Assembly (NCBI GenBank): GCA_963799245.1
Contig: CAWCWN010000005.1
Span: 212,259 to 276,258, forward strand
Reading direction: 5' to 3'
Length of the DNA stretch: 64,000 bases
Origin: CAWCWN01 sp963799245
GTDB lineage: Bacteria; Chloroflexota; Ktedonobacteria; Ktedonobacterales; Ktedonobacteraceae
The notes below the pieces were generated by a model. It worked only from the letters and a program-made list of their open reading frames with translations, did no database searches and was not told where the DNA came from. How positions within the stretch are numbered: position 1 is the stretch's first letter; every line of letters starts with the position of its first letter. The translations under genes were made by a program, and so were the position numbers. Shown here piece by piece: positions 42,868 to 52,562 of the stretch.

Positions 42868-43182
42868 TTAGTTGCCCAACAGCCCCTGCACTTTTTTTAG
42901 GATTTCATTCTGCACGGTTAATTCACCAATAATCTTCTTGAGGTCATCGGGCGATTCTCCCGGCGCATAGCCTTGCGCCTGGGCTTTCTGCTTCGGGTTG
43001 CGTTTATCTCCAAAGAGCAGGGGCAAGTTCTGATGAAATTCCTCTCGCCAGCGGTGGATCATCGAATTGGAGACGCCATATTTCTTGCGCACTTCTTCAA
43101 TGGTGGTGTCACGTTGTAGGCTCTCCAAAACGACCTTCGCTTTGAACTCTGTCGTATACTGTTTCCTCGTGTTGGCTGCCAT
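42868..43182 (-). CDS. IS3 transposase OrfA
   Basis: 104 residues with an HTH (TIEEVRKKYGVSNSMIHRWR) and a C-terminal leucine zipper (LKKIIGELTVQNEILKKVQG). Near its 3' end the sequence CTAAAAAAAGTG (42,890s) holds an A AAA AAG-type slippery site. A -1 shift there enters the orfB frame, giving KKSAGAVGQLKAAEKVELAA directly into OrfB, so an OrfAB fusion transposase is expected, as is known for IS3 elements. Confidence 0.85.
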   Translation of the reverse strand: MAANTRKQYTTEFKAKVVLESLQRDTTIEEVRKKYGVSNSMIHRWREEFHQNLPLLFGDKRNPKQKAQAQGYAPGESPDDLKKIIGELTVQNEILKKVQGLLGN

Positions 43183-43262
43183 ACCTTTCCAATACCCTTC
43201 TGGGAGAATCTTTCTCCCTTATCTTCTCGTCAAGTATAACAGGTATTGGACAGCTCCTGCTA

Positions 43263-44561
43263 GTACATTGCGGCTGAAATAGTTCTGGAGTAAAATAGGG
43301 CCAGCAGAACAAAGGAGGACAGAGAGCATGCGTGGCCCCAAACCGGAAGCGTTGATGTTGAGTGAACAGGAACAAAGGGAGCTGGAAGCGCTGGTGCGCC
43401 GACATAGTACCCCCCAGCAAGTGGCACAGCGAGGACGAATGATCCTAGCAGCAGCAGAAGGCCAGAATAATAGCCAGATCGCCAGAGCGGTGGGCGTTAG
43501 TGTGGATACCGTTCGCAGTTGGCGGATGCGCTGGATTGGTTTGCAAGCAGTCTCGCTGGAAGAACTTGCCGTGAGCGAACGGCTCACCGATGTCCAACGC
43601 CCAGGAAGGCCTTCGGAGATCACCGCAGAGCAAACCTGCCAGATGGTTGCCCTGGCTTGCGAGCAACCGAAAGAACGTCCGATCAGCCACTGGACGGGCC
43701 AGGAAATCGCCGACGAAGTGATGCGCCGTGGGATTGTGCCCAGCATCTCTGCACGGCATGCCGCTCGGGTGTTAAAAAAAGGGATCTCCAACCGCATCTG
43801 ATCCGCTATTGGTTAACCCCTCCGGCTGATCCGCGGCGGGAAGAAACGATTGGGGAGATCTGTCAGGTCTATCGACAGGCTCCCGATCTGGCCAAACAAG
43901 GAGAACGGACCATGAGTACGGATGAACTGACCGGTGTCCAGGCACTGGAGCGCAAGCAGCCGGGATTGCCGCTGGCGCCTGGAAAAGTGGAGCGACGTGA
44001 GTTTGAGTATATTCGCCATGGCACACGCGCCTTCATTGTCAGTCGAGATGTGGTGACAGGAAAGGTGGTGGCTCCACATGCTGGACCCACGAGGACCGAG
44101 GCAGATTTCCTGGCCCATGTCCAGGCGGTGGTGGCCACTGATCCTAAGGCGACCCGTTGGCATGTTGTCTGTGACAATCTCAACATCCATCAGTCCGAAA
44201 CGCTGGTCCGCTTCGTCGCAGAGCGCAGTGGCATTGATGCGGATTTGGGCGTCAAAGGCGAAAGCGGGATTCTTGCCTCCATGACCAGTCGCGCAGCATT
44301 TTTGAGTGATCCCACGCATCAAATCGTGTTCCATTACACGCCAAAGCACAGCTCCTGGCTCAACCAAATTGAAATCTGGCTCAGTATTCTGGTCCGCAAG
44401 TTACTCAAGCGTGGCTCTTTCACGAGTGTCGAGCAGTTACAAGCCAAGGTCTTGGCCTTCATCGAGTATTACAATCACACGATGGCCAAGCCGTTCAAAT
44501 GGACCTATCAGGGAAAGGCTTTGAGGGCTTAAACTATGGAACTATTTACGCCTCAGTGTAC
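43263..44561 (+). mobile_element. Complete IS630-family element with TA target repeats
   Basis: Left end CTAGTACATTGCGGCTGAAA and right end, read inward, CTAGTACACTGAGGCGTAAA are imperfect inverted repeats of more than 30 bp. The element lies between TA at 43,261-43,262 and TA at 44,562-44,563, the duplication used by IS630/Tc1-mariner transposases. It is 1,299 bp and holds one transposase in two frames. Confidence 0.82.
43328..44532 (+). CDS. IS630 transposase, translated by -1 frameshift
   Basis: First frame 43328-43801: HTH/homeodomain part (RGRMILAAAEGQNNSQIARA and VSVDTVRSWRMRW). At GTGTTAAAAAAAGGG (A7 at 43,774-43,780) a -1 shift leads into the second frame (to 44532) without loss: VLKK then RDLQPHLIRYWLTPP. 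The second part holds the DDE residues: STDELTGVQALER, VVCDNLNIHQSETL and SSWLNQIEIWLSIL. With the shift the protein is about 400 residues. Confidence 0.85.
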
Positions 44562-44688
44562 TAGCCTATTTTTCTTATAAAGAGATGTGGGCGCGTAGAA
44601 CTCTGATACACTTTGAAACAAGTTGAGACAACATGCTCTTCTTGTTGTGAGAAAAGCGTATCTCTCATTGAGAAAAGAGGTTTTACGT

Positions 44689-45132
44689 ATGCAACGTTGG
44701 CTTATAGGCGCTCTCTTGCTCATGCTTGGCTGTGTCGTGTTCACTGCCTGTGGTGGCTCAGATAACCAGAGTTCCTCTGTTGGTTCGTCCTCTGTTTCCA
44801 GTGCTGGTGCTCAGACGGTACATGTGACTGAAGGAGACATGTCTATTAAATCTGATGTCGCCAGCTTTACCGTGGGTACCCCATATCACTTTGTGATCAA
44901 AAATGAGGGGGCGATTGAACATGAATTTACGATTGTAAAGAAGATGGCGGCCACCAGTGAGAAGGTGCGCGATGCCCAGGCGCTCAAGGATATGGATGGG
45001 ATCCAACCTGGGAAAGAGGCGACCTTTGATTTGACCTTCAAGGATCCTGCTCCTCCTAGCGGGATGGAGTTTGAATGTAGTGTGCCTGGTCACTATGAGA
45101 TGGGTATGCATATGGATATTACTGTCAAGTAG
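44689..45132 (+). CDS. Cupredoxin-like copper lipoprotein
   Basis: 147 residues from ATG 44689 (AAAAGAGG upstream). The signal peptide ends in a lipobox (CVVFTACGG), so it is lipid-anchored outside the cell. A Ser-rich linker leads to a plastocyanin-like domain with a possible type-1 copper site: His in AIEHEFTIV, and Cys, His and Met in FECSVPGHYEMGMHMDI. A likely periplasm-side electron carrier or copper binder. It lies as cargo between an IS630 copy and a broken IS. Confidence 0.85.
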   Translation: MQRWLIGALLLMLGCVVFTACGGSDNQSSSVGSSSVSSAGAQTVHVTEGDMSIKSDVASFTVGTPYHFVIKNEGAIEHEFTIVKKMAATSEKVRDAQALKDMDGIQPGKEATFDLTFKDPAPPSGMEFECSVPGHYEMGMHMDITVK

Positions 45133-45189
45133 CCATCATAGGGGCCAGAGGAGATAAAAATCGGAAAAATGGGGTTTAGTGAGGCCGTT

Positions 45190-46276
45190 TCATAACTGGG
45201 AATCCTCCTCCCAAAGATGAGCTAGAACACGCTTAGGCGAACGGATGAGATCAGGGCGGCCAGTTTGCTGAGCTGCCAGCCCAACAATGACGGAAGCGGC
45301 GTAGGTTAAGGCCACCTGTGAGGCCATCTCGGACCAGCCACATAGAGGTGGACGTTGGAGATGAAAGAAGAGAAAAACGCGACCAAAGAAGCGTTCGATG
45401 GCGCTGCGTTTGCCGAGTTCTTCTTTGGTCCAGGTCGGCGGTAAGCAGGAGCAATTCTTCTGGCGTTTGGGATTCCAAGGAATAATAGCAACGGCACCCA
45501 GCACGGCATAAATCCAGGCAATGAGGCGCAGACCCCAATAGGCAGCATCCAAACGGATGATACGGGGACGGATCTGGTAAAGACGTACGGCTCCTGCTAA
45601 CAAGCGCTGTGCAAAAGGAGCATCGTGTGAGTTGGCAGGAGAGAAGAAAGAAGAGAGGCAAGCCAGAACCACGACAGATGAGGGTGTGCACTCGGAAGCC
45701 TCGCAACAGAGGAAGAGGATGGTGGGCAGGAGCGTGTCCGAAGGCTGCGTCAGGATCACGACCTCGCCAGGCCAAGATGGGAGCACTATCAATGATGAGA
45801 TCACGTGCCCCAATGAGTCGTCGTCGGAGAGCTTGCAGAACGGTGAGCACGAAGAGCGACTCGTGCAGAGGGGCTCCGGCTGCGTGGCGACGTTTGCACT
45901 GCTGGGATCTGCTGGGAATGCGAGGTTGTCCCTCTTCGTTCAATGGCAACCCACAGGCCAGGGCCAAAGCAGACCAACTCGTGAGCCAGTCGTGCATATC
46001 CTGATAGGATAAGCGCCACAAGGTACGCAATAAGCTCATCAGCAGCAAGCTCTCTTCGCTGTACGTGCGTGGTGCTCCTCCAGGACCGGCTGGCAATGGG
46101 GGAGGACAACGACGATGGGCCAGACAAACGGCCAGACGACACAACATGAGCAGATGCAACGTCGTGACTAATGTAAGAGCGTTCATGTGGAGGGCAGGAC
46201 CCAGTCGAGCTTGTGCACGCTGATAGGATGGTGGTGCGACTGGTGTCTGATCTGCTAGAGCTAAAGACATCAACAT
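45190..46276 (-). pseudogene. DDE transposase (IS4/IS5-type), frameshifted
   Basis: The first part (from 46,276) reads YSEESLLLMSLLRTLWRLSY, IIDSAPILAWRGRDPDAAF and PLPLLRGFRVHTLICRGSGL. Near 45,636-45,650 the reading switches frame to SPANSHDAPFAQRLLAGAV, IIRLDAAYWGLRLIAWIYAV and LGKRSAIERFFGRVF, ending at 45,190. DDE_Tnp_1 acidic residues lie on both sides of the shift. One indel separates the two frames. The A/G-rich context is not a classical slippery heptamer, so decay is more likely than programmed shifting. Confidence 0.75.
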
Positions 46277-46322
46277 GCTGACCTTCTAGATGAGGGAGCT
46301 AGCCTCGTCTAGATGTCAGCAT
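46275..46322. repeat. Long imperfect palindrome upstream of the DDE pseudogene
   Basis: ATGCTGACCTTCTAGATGAG pairs with CTCGTCTAGATGTCAGCAT across GGGAGCTAGC; the arms are about 20 bp with few mismatches. It overlaps the 5' end of the transposase gene, so it could be a regulatory hairpin of the element that limits translation from outside. Confidence 0.55.
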
Positions 46323-46516
46323 ACTTTACTCTGCCAAGTACCAGCGTGTTTTGGTATCCATTGAAGAGCTTTTTGAGGGTTAGGAAACGCCCTCGTTTAG
46401 TTTTTAACTCTATTCGTGGAACCCCATTTTTTCCGATGCTTGGTTTCCAGGTACGTTAGCTCGCGGTTCGCTCAAAACCCAAGTTTGACCCGCTCCAAGT
46501 AAGGATGATTAGCCGG

Positions 46517-48028
46517 TCATTGCGTCATTCCATTGGTTGGGCCTGTGCCAGCCGCTGGCGTCGTGGCAATGGTAGCGGCGGTAACCACATCATTGCCATC
46601 CGTCGTGAGTGTGACCGGATTGGCGATGTTCAGCAGTCCGATACAGTTCAAGCCATCAGCACTGAAAGTTCCATTCAAACGATTAGCCAGGAAGGTAAAG
46701 AGCGAGTCGGCAGTGGCGGGATCAGGCGATGCTTGTTTCTTGAACAAGGCCATGTCACCCTGTAACCGTGGCAGGCCCACCTTGACCAGATTTTGGCAGT
46801 AGGTGGTTGTGCTTGCATCAGCGGCTGTTGCTGCTGGCTTCTGATCAACGCCGATCCGGTACAAATTCGTTTTCGTTAGACTGGTCGCAGCGTTAATAAG
46901 GGTCATAGGATCTCCAAGAGGTACCAGTGCCATCGGTGCTTGCTGCTGAGCTGCTGCTTGCAATTCATCTAGAGGCAACGCAGGAACCAGGTAGTTATTG
47001 TCGACCAGATCTGGGGCTTTCCACGGAGTACAACCCAGCGCTGGATCAACAATATTGCTCAGGAGGGCATTATCGCTCGGATTCTTGAGTACGGTCGCGT
47101 TAGGCATCTTGGCCTGATTAGCGGCGGAGAACTGGGCAGTCTGCCCCTGAGCGTTGGCGAGATAGACTGTCTGCACGTTATCACTCTGATCCATATCGAC
47201 GATGCTAAAAGAGCGTGCCGTGGGACAAGGCAGCCCATCCGTTCTTGTGCCCAGGGGTGGAATCGTGAGCTGACCTCGCTGGATCGCTGCGTTAGCGGCC
47301 TGGAAAAACGCAGGCGCATTACAGTAGCCGAACTGTCCAAAGGGAGAACCAGGCGTCCCATTCACACAGCGACCATTCAATCCGCCTCTGAAGCCCAGCC
47401 GTACTCTGTGAGTCTGGATGTTGGCTTGAGGAGCGGCTACGGCACCTTGACCGGCAGTGTTAGCTGGGACGGTAGTGTTAGCCTGGGCTACCTTGTTACC
47501 TTGACCAGCTTGATGGCCTTGGGCAGCCCTCCTTGCATGCTTTCTCATCAGAGTGAGGACATTGCCGTTGTCACCAAACCAGATGCCTACCACGGCCTTA
47601 GCTGGAAGTTGTGGAACAACTGGTGTAACTGCTGGAGTTGTGCCCTGGTCGATCACGAGCGGCTCGTAGATAGAAACTTTACCGGTGGCAGGATCTATGA
47701 TAGCCGCCTGGACAAAGGCTGATTGATCAGCATTGACCTCGTTGCAGGGACCGTTTGCAGGGTTAGTCGCGACGAGTTGATAGGGGGTCGCCAGCCCGTG
47801 TGCGCTTAGGGGACTGTTTGGGACGATCAACGTACAGTCCATATTTGGGGTTGTTGCTGCATACGATCCTACAAGCGGCCATACAACAAATGCACCGACG
47901 CCGATGAGTGAGACGAGGACCGTCACAGTTACACCGATGAGCATCAATGGTGAGAAGCGACGCCGCCGTTTGGGTGAGTAGAGAGAAGTTTCTAACCACT
48001 GTACGCGATCTCTTGGTTTTGTGAGCAT
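46517..48028 (-). CDS. Membrane-anchored secreted protein of unknown function
   Basis: 503 residues. A basic N-terminus (SPKRRRRFSPLM) and one helix (LIGVTVTVLVSLIGVGAFVV) are followed by an extracytoplasmic region rich in Ala, Asn, Pro and Gln. Several cysteines recur (MDCTL, GRCVNG, FGYCNAP, LPCPTA, LGCTPW, YCQNL, NCIGLL), which may form disulphides. A low-complexity Gln/Ala segment (about 165-205) interrupts it. I recognise no domain. Preceded by GGAAGAAG at ATG 48028. It is cargo in the mobile segment. Confidence 0.65.
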   Translation of the reverse strand: MLTKPRDRVQWLETSLYSPKRRRRFSPLMLIGVTVTVLVSLIGVGAFVVWPLVGSYAATTPNMDCTLIVPNSPLSAHGLATPYQLVATNPANGPCNEVNADQSAFVQAAIIDPATGKVSIYEPLVIDQGTTPAVTPVVPQLPAKAVVGIWFGDNGNVLTLMRKHARRAAQGHQAGQGNKVAQANTTVPANTAGQGAVAAPQANIQTHRVRLGFRGGLNGRCVNGTPGSPFGQFGYCNAPAFFQAANAAIQRGQLTIPPLGTRTDGLPCPTARSFSIVDMDQSDNVQTVYLANAQGQTAQFSAANQAKMPNATVLKNPSDNALLSNIVDPALGCTPWKAPDLVDNNYLVPALPLDELQAAAQQQAPMALVPLGDPMTLINAATSLTKTNLYRIGVDQKPAATAADASTTTYCQNLVKVGLPRLQGDMALFKKQASPDPATADSLFTFLANRLNGTFSADGLNCIGLLNIANPVTLTTDGNDVVTAATIATTPAAGTGPTNGMTQ

Positions 48029-48852
48029 CTTCTTCCTAAGAACTCCTTTCGAGTTGAGTATCGAAGACAGCTTCTCATCTGCATTGATACTGTCTTCTAG
48101 ATATCTGCTTGTCAGGTAAAGCAGATAATACCGCTACGAGCAGACAAAACTACTACCAGCGGCTACACAGTAATCGATAGCTCCTTCTAGATACATCTGC
48201 TTGACATAGAGTGAAATACCCTGCTGCGGTTTTCGTACTCTTGATACAGACATTACCATCAGTTTTTGCCATACTTGCTGCCTGACATACTCTCTCATGA
48301 GAAAGTACTAATATATAGTTAAGGCATCTCAACCAAAAAAATATATTTATGAGAAATACCTCCTATACCGGGTGATTTCAGTAAAGGACGGCGATTTTGT
48401 ACGTGTAGGTACAGCTATTAGGTTATAGGGTTGTGGTAAATTGGGTGACAGTTGGAAATCCTCTAGTCGGGAATGGCGTGGTATATTTCCCTTCAAATAG
48501 GCCTCTGAGGAACAACGAAACGAAAAAGCACGGTAAGAAAATGGAGTGGCCTGAGAAGCCATTGGAGCAAATGTATATTGCATTTTCTCCTTCGGCCTCC
48601 TCGCCTACGTCCTGGCAACGTGGGCTCATGAGCTCACGGACTAGAGTGAGGTCAGATGTCTTACTAACTCCTGGGGTGCTGAGAAGAAGGGCGAGTGGCT
48701 GGTCTGCATCGACAGGATGGTTTGACACGGCGTTGCCGTGTACATCATTTTCTGAATGGATGGGGAGATCTCACGGTGGTAGTGGCGCAAGTAAGAAGGA
48801 TATGGTAGACTGAGAAGCCGATCAGGGAGCAAATCAACATGAGGAGCGTTCA
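48029..48852. other. Gene-poor spacer
   Basis: 824 bp with no credible gene. Two related stretches, CTTCTAGATATCTGCTTGTC (about 48,095) and CTTCTAGATACATCTGCTTG (about 48,184), form a direct repeat upstream of the secreted-protein gene and may be regulatory. Frames near 48,430-48,810 have no ribosome site or protein-like composition. Confidence 0.45.
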
Positions 48853-49165
48853 ATGGTCACCATCACCCTTCACTGTCCGCACTGTGGAAGCGATGCGCTG
48901 GTGCGCGACGGGCATGCCCCCAATGGCAAGCAGAAGTATCGCTGTCACGCCTGTGGGCGTCGCAGTCGCGAGAATCCTACTTCCAATGCCTATCTACCAG
49001 CTCGCCGCGAGGAGATTCTACACGCCTACCAAGAACGGAGCAGTTTGCGAGGTCTCACCCGCACGTTTGGCGTCTCTCGGGCGACCGTGTCCAGTTGGGT
49101 CAAAAAAAGTAGCTCAGCTTCCGCCTTTACCTACAACCTTGCTCGCCCCGGATCCAGAGGACCCC
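48853..49165 (+). pseudogene. IS1-like transposase, 5' part only
   Basis: InsA-like zinc ribbon (LHCPHCGSDALVRDGHAPNG and YRCHACGRRSREN) and HTH (GLTRTFGVSRATVSSWVKK). At the A-rich AAAAAAAGTAGC the next frame continues as VAQLPPLPTTLLAPDPEDP, as expected for IS1-type -1 frameshifting. The reading then stops at 49,165, where a repeat-bounded 193-bp insert begins; the catalytic InsB part is absent. Confidence 0.7.
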
Positions 49166-49358
49166 TGTGCTGGCTACATCGGACATCCGTTCAGGAAATA
49201 AGCACTTCGAGAACGATTTCATCTTCGTCCACTGCTTGCAAACGTGGGCGGATAAGGGTAAAATCAGGAGTCGTCAGATATGTTCATGCTCGAGCAACGA
49301 CAACCCCATTTTTAAAGGAGAAGCATTTTTTCGGCAGATGCTTCAAGTAGCCAGCACA
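49166..49358. repeat. 193-bp insert with inverted TGTGCTGGCTAC ends
   Basis: Left TGTGCTGGCTAC at 49,166 and right GTAGCCAGCACA ending 49,358 are inverted copies; after the 12 perfect bases they share further positions (ATC-G). The insert truncates an IS1-like gene and lies next to the potassium-channel gene. It looks like a small non-coding mobile element, but no target duplication was found. Confidence 0.5.
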
Positions 49359-49376
49359 ACCACTCCAGTACAGAAT

Positions 49377-50069
49377 TCACTCAGAGGGAGGTGGGGATGG
49401 TCGACTGGTATATTTGCTGACAAGCAGGGCCACAACTGTCACGAGGTACAGTTGCCCAAGCACGGCCTCGATCGCGACAAGTGTGCGCGGCAGGTCTCCC
49501 TTCGGCACCAGATCGCCCAAGCCTAGCGTGGGAAGCGTGACGAAACTAAAGTACAGGTAATCCTGAATGGTGTCATTGCCAGCGGCAACGAAAAATTGTG
49601 TAAAGCTGCCAATGACGGCATAAGTGTAGGCGAAGAACAAGCCTATTAGGAGGTAGACACTGAGGGCGCCATAGATCGTCTCCACATTAACGGTGGGGTG
49701 TCTGAGAATTCTGAATACGATGGCCAATGCAACGAATGCCAGCAAGACATCTCCAATGAGCTTAGGTATCACGAACAGCCGGTCTTCGCCACTCAGAGCG
49801 AAGGATAAGATCAGCGCAGCCGCAACCAGTAGAAGCGCGGTGAGCAAGACCTGGACACGCACGCGAGCAGCTCTAAGTGCGAGGAGGAGCATGGCCCCAA
49901 GGAGCACGTTGGTTACTGCGCGTGTCAATGTATTACTAGGAGCGGCTTCTTGGAGCACGAAGGTAATAATGATCAGCGCAAGCACAAGGGCATAGCTTTC
50001 GGCTTCCCAGATTCGCTTGAGCAGGCTACTCTTCTTCAGAGGTGTGGCCTCAGGGGGTAAGTTTTTCAT
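49377..50069 (-). CDS. Ion-channel protein (two-pore-helix potassium-channel type)
   Basis: 230 residues from ATG 50069, chosen for AAAGGAGG 7 bp upstream. Four or five membrane helices (ALVLALIIITFVLQ, LLLVAAALILSFAL, IYGALSVYLLIGLFFAYTY) lead to a pore loop FVTLPTLGLGDLVPKGDLP whose TLGLGD resembles the TVGYGD selectivity filter, then a last helix (VLGQLYLVTVVALLVSKY). Belongs to the Ion_trans_2 group; the changed filter makes K+ selectivity likely but unproved. Cargo of the mobile segment. Confidence 0.78.
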   Translation of the reverse strand: MKNLPPEATPLKKSSLLKRIWEAESYALVLALIIITFVLQEAAPSNTLTRAVTNVLLGAMLLLALRAARVRVQVLLTALLLVAAALILSFALSGEDRLFVIPKLIGDVLLAFVALAIVFRILRHPTVNVETIYGALSVYLLIGLFFAYTYAVIGSFTQFFVAAGNDTIQDYLYFSFVTLPTLGLGDLVPKGDLPRTLVAIEAVLGQLYLVTVVALLVSKYTSRPSPPPSE

Positions 50070-50221
50070 CTCATCTCCTCCTTTGACATGCATTGTCAAG
50101 TCACTTTCTTTTCTTGATGAGTTTTCACCACTCTCGACTCATTTTAGGGCATTTTCGCGTCATTCTTGCCAAAAAGTCGTAAAAACAGGTATTTATTCCC
50201 CACTTTGAAGGAAGAAAAAGC

Positions 50222-50803
50222 TCTTCAACTCGTTAACTTGGAGGGACGTTTTAAGCGTGCCTGGATGGATGTCGACAAGATCGTGGAAGAGGCCAAGTGC
50301 ACCAGATATTCCTGTTGGCAAGGGGCGAGATGGCCTGGCAGTAACTCTAATACTGTTTCACCAAGGAAAAGATATGTTAGCACAGGAAGACTGGCCTACT
50401 GGCCCTATCGAATGGCGTCATTACATATCATCTTCACCATGAAACAGTATAACTCCTCCTCCAAGGGAAAAAGACCTTCTCCACATTTGGGGCACGCCCC
50501 ATAAGTTCTGCTCAGCGTCAACGTTGCCCTCCATTTCCTTGTAAGGTCCGCTTTTGTTTGCCTCGCGCCTGCAAGGGAGATTGCGCACTTGGAACACACC
50601 ACGGCTTCGTGTCTCGACGTTCTTCCCCACTCTCGGCTTGGACTTTCCTCGGCGGCATCTTCAGAGACTTGGCTTCCAATTGCATCATCCGCTTATAACC
50701 TCATCTTCGATCTCACATACATTGCTCTAGGGTTGGCTTGTCGCCATTCTTTGATATCCGCCAGGATCTCTGCACTCATTTTCCGCAGGGCTTGTTCATC
50801 CAT
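50222..50803 (-). pseudogene. ISKra4-like transposase N-terminus, degenerate, MITE-interrupted
   Basis: From ATG 50803 (GGGAG upstream) MDEQALRKMSAEILADIKEW and, across frameshifts, MYVEIEDEVISG, CSKCAISLAGARQTKADL, TYGACPKCGEGLFPLEEEL. At GAG-TTA the 99-bp MITE at 50,351 intervenes; beyond it the frame resumes as LLPGHLAPCQQEYLVHLASS and then degrades. The order (helical start, zinc ribbon, FPLEEEL) is that of ISKra4-family transposases. The catalytic domain is missing. Confidence 0.65.
50351..50449 (+). mobile_element. 99-bp MITE, copy 1
   Basis: Starts TACTGTTTCACCAAGGAAAA and ends CATCTTCACCATGAAACAGTA (inverted ends TACTGTTTCA). It is flanked by TAA on both sides (TAA-element-TAA), inserted in the TTA codon of the ISKra4-like gene. 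It is identical over all 99 bp to copy 2 at 57,040-57,138, which has the opposite orientation. It contains a 22-codon frame (ATG 50,373) preceded by AAGGA. It encodes no transposase. Confidence 0.88.
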
Positions 50804-51278
50804 CGGTTTCTCCCTGTGCACCGATGGATCTATCTTACCACCTTCCTTCTGCTTGGACATCCCAGTTGCAAAAATCTGTGGGGCTGTGCTGGCTACTTCT
50901 GTCATCCGTCTGACCTTTTCCAGGTAGGAGGGGCCATGAAACCTAGAAAGTGAACAAGAGTATTGTATCGTAGCTTATTTATTTTATTAAGGAATGCCTC
51001 GTCCCATGGCTTCATGTGCAGGAGAGTGCACTGGGAAAGCAGCACCTGAGAGGAGTAGACAGACTGCCTCCCTTGCCAAGTGCACGGGCCTGGGGTATAG
51101 TTTGAGCAGCACTCGATGTGGTGGGAACATACTTGTGCTGGCTACTTGTGGTATCCGTCGGTCAGATGAGGCCTTTAAGAACACCCAATGACATCTTTCG
51201 CGCCTTGCCAATTCCCCAGAGGGCGTGTACAATCGAGAGGATTCACCTGCTCATCTTCACAAAGGGGGAACGGACACT
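50804..51278. other. Spacer with two direct copies of TGTGCTGGCTAC
   Basis: 475 bp without a convincing gene. The repeat TGTGCTGGCTACTTCTGTCA starts at 50,885 and TGTGCTGGCTACTTGTGGTA at 51,134, both on the plus strand and both followed by ATCCGTC. They match copies at 49,166 (+), 49,358 (-) and 59,033 (-). Confidence 0.5.
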
Positions 51279-52397
51279 GTGCAGAGGATTCTCACTTTCA
51301 TCACGCGTTTGACACGCTTTTGCCTTCAGTCGCTCGACCACCGTTTCGTCGACTTGACCAAACCATCCAACACCTCTCTCATAATGGGAACCGTGACTGA
51401 CCTCGCCAGAAGCAAGTCCGAGCTCGTGGCAGAAAACGCCCTCCTCCGGCAACAACTCATCATCCTCCGTCGGCAGGTTAAACGACCAGCATGCACAAAG
51501 ACGGATCGGATGATCCTGGTCCTGCTCGCTCGTGTGTCTCTTGCATGGAAGCAAGCCCTTTTCATTGTTCAGCCGGAGACGCTGCTGCGCTGGCATCGCC
51601 AGGGATTCAAGCTGTACTGGAAAGACAAGGCCAGAGCAGCATCTTCCAAACCAAAAATACCCGCAGAAACCGTGGCGTTGATCAAGAACATGGCAGTGCA
51701 AAATCGGCTGTGGGGAGCGGAGCGGATCCGTGGCGAATTGCTCAAGCTGGGCATTCACGTCTCTAAACGTACCATTCAGAAATATATGAGGCATGCTTGC
51801 TCACCAAGGCGACGAGGACAGACCTGGGCCACCTTCCTGCAGAACCATGCAAAAGATATGTGGGCGTGTGACTTCTTGCAGGTCACAGACCTCTTCTTTC
51901 GCTCACTGTTCGCCTTTTTTATCATCGACCTGCACTCGCGCAAAGTGATCCATGTCGGCGTGACACGCTGTCCCACCGACGCTTGGACTGCACAACAGCT
52001 TCGGGAAGCCACCGCCTATGGAGCGGGTCCGAAGTATCTCATTCGGGATAACGATCGCAAGTTTGGGCTGGGCTTCGCGCGGGTTGCGAAAACAAGTCAC
52101 ATCGAGATTCTCAGAACACCCTATCACGCTCCGCGAGCGAATGCCATCTGCGAGCGCTTTCTGGGCAGTGTGCGTCGTGAGTGCCTCGATCACCTGCTCA
52201 TCCTGCAGGAGAAGCAGCTCCACCGCATACTCAAGGCGTATGTTCAGTACTTTAACCAAGCCAGACCGCATCAAGGGATCAGGCAGCAGATTTCAGAGCA
52301 GAGAGCTGAGTCTGTGCCACCAGATCATGACAGTAGCAAGATCCTCTCCTTCCCGATCCTGGGCGGATTACATCATGACTATCGCAGAAGTGCCTGA
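51279..52397 (+). CDS. Integrase-core (rve) transposase
   Basis: 372 residues from GTG 51279 (AAAGGGGGAA upstream). N-terminal HTH region (LVAENALLRQQLIILRRQVK and QPETLLRWHRQGFKLYW), then RIRGELLKLGIHVSKRTIQ and the catalytic core with WACDFLQVTDLFF, IRDNDRKFGLGFA and NAICERFLGSVRRECLDH, i.e. a complete DDE triad, and a C-terminal KAYVQYFNQARPHQGIRQQ. IS3/IS481-like. No terminal inverted repeats could be fixed. Intact. Confidence 0.82.
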   Translation: MQRILTFITRLTRFCLQSLDHRFVDLTKPSNTSLIMGTVTDLARSKSELVAENALLRQQLIILRRQVKRPACTKTDRMILVLLARVSLAWKQALFIVQPETLLRWHRQGFKLYWKDKARAASSKPKIPAETVALIKNMAVQNRLWGAERIRGELLKLGIHVSKRTIQKYMRHACSPRRRGQTWATFLQNHAKDMWACDFLQVTDLFFRSLFAFFIIDLHSRKVIHVGVTRCPTDAWTAQQLREATAYGAGPKYLIRDNDRKFGLGFARVAKTSHIEILRTPYHAPRANAICERFLGSVRRECLDHLLILQEKQLHRILKAYVQYFNQARPHQGIRQQISEQRAESVPPDHDSSKILSFPILGGLHHDYRRSA

Positions 52398-52562
52398 GTT
52401 TATCCAGAGATGAAGGTCTGACTGCCTGAGGCACGCGTGGAATACCTCAGGATTCACTCGTGCTGTTATGTTGAGAGTCAACAAGCAGCTGCTTCTCATC
52501 AGGGCAATCGCATCTAAATCGGGAGGTGGTAAAATAAGGTCCAAAAATGGATATGGAGAGAC

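Larger units (their letters stand above)
41989..43252 (-). mobile_element. Complete IS3-family element
   Basis: Two transposase genes lie between imperfect inverted repeats that begin TGTCAAATACC (left) and TGTCCAATACC (right, read inward). Both orfA and orfB are intact. No clear target-site duplication was found, so the outer ends are good to a few bases only. It ends 10 bp before an IS630 element. Confidence 0.75.
45160..46436 (-). mobile_element. Degenerate DDE insertion sequence
   Basis: Bounded by inverted repeats: ATCGGAAAAATGGGGTT at 45,160 and AACCCCATTTTTTCCGAT ending at 46,436 (one A/T difference). It holds one broken transposase gene. No target duplication was recognised. Confidence 0.65.

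Noticed and set aside
48433..48813. 126-codon frame near 48,433
   Set aside because: No ribosome site or coherent composition; the reverse strand is equally open.
49359..49376. Continuation of the IS1-like gene after the 193-bp insert
   Set aside because: TTPVQN would continue the frame, but only 18 bases remain before the channel gene, too few to prove it.
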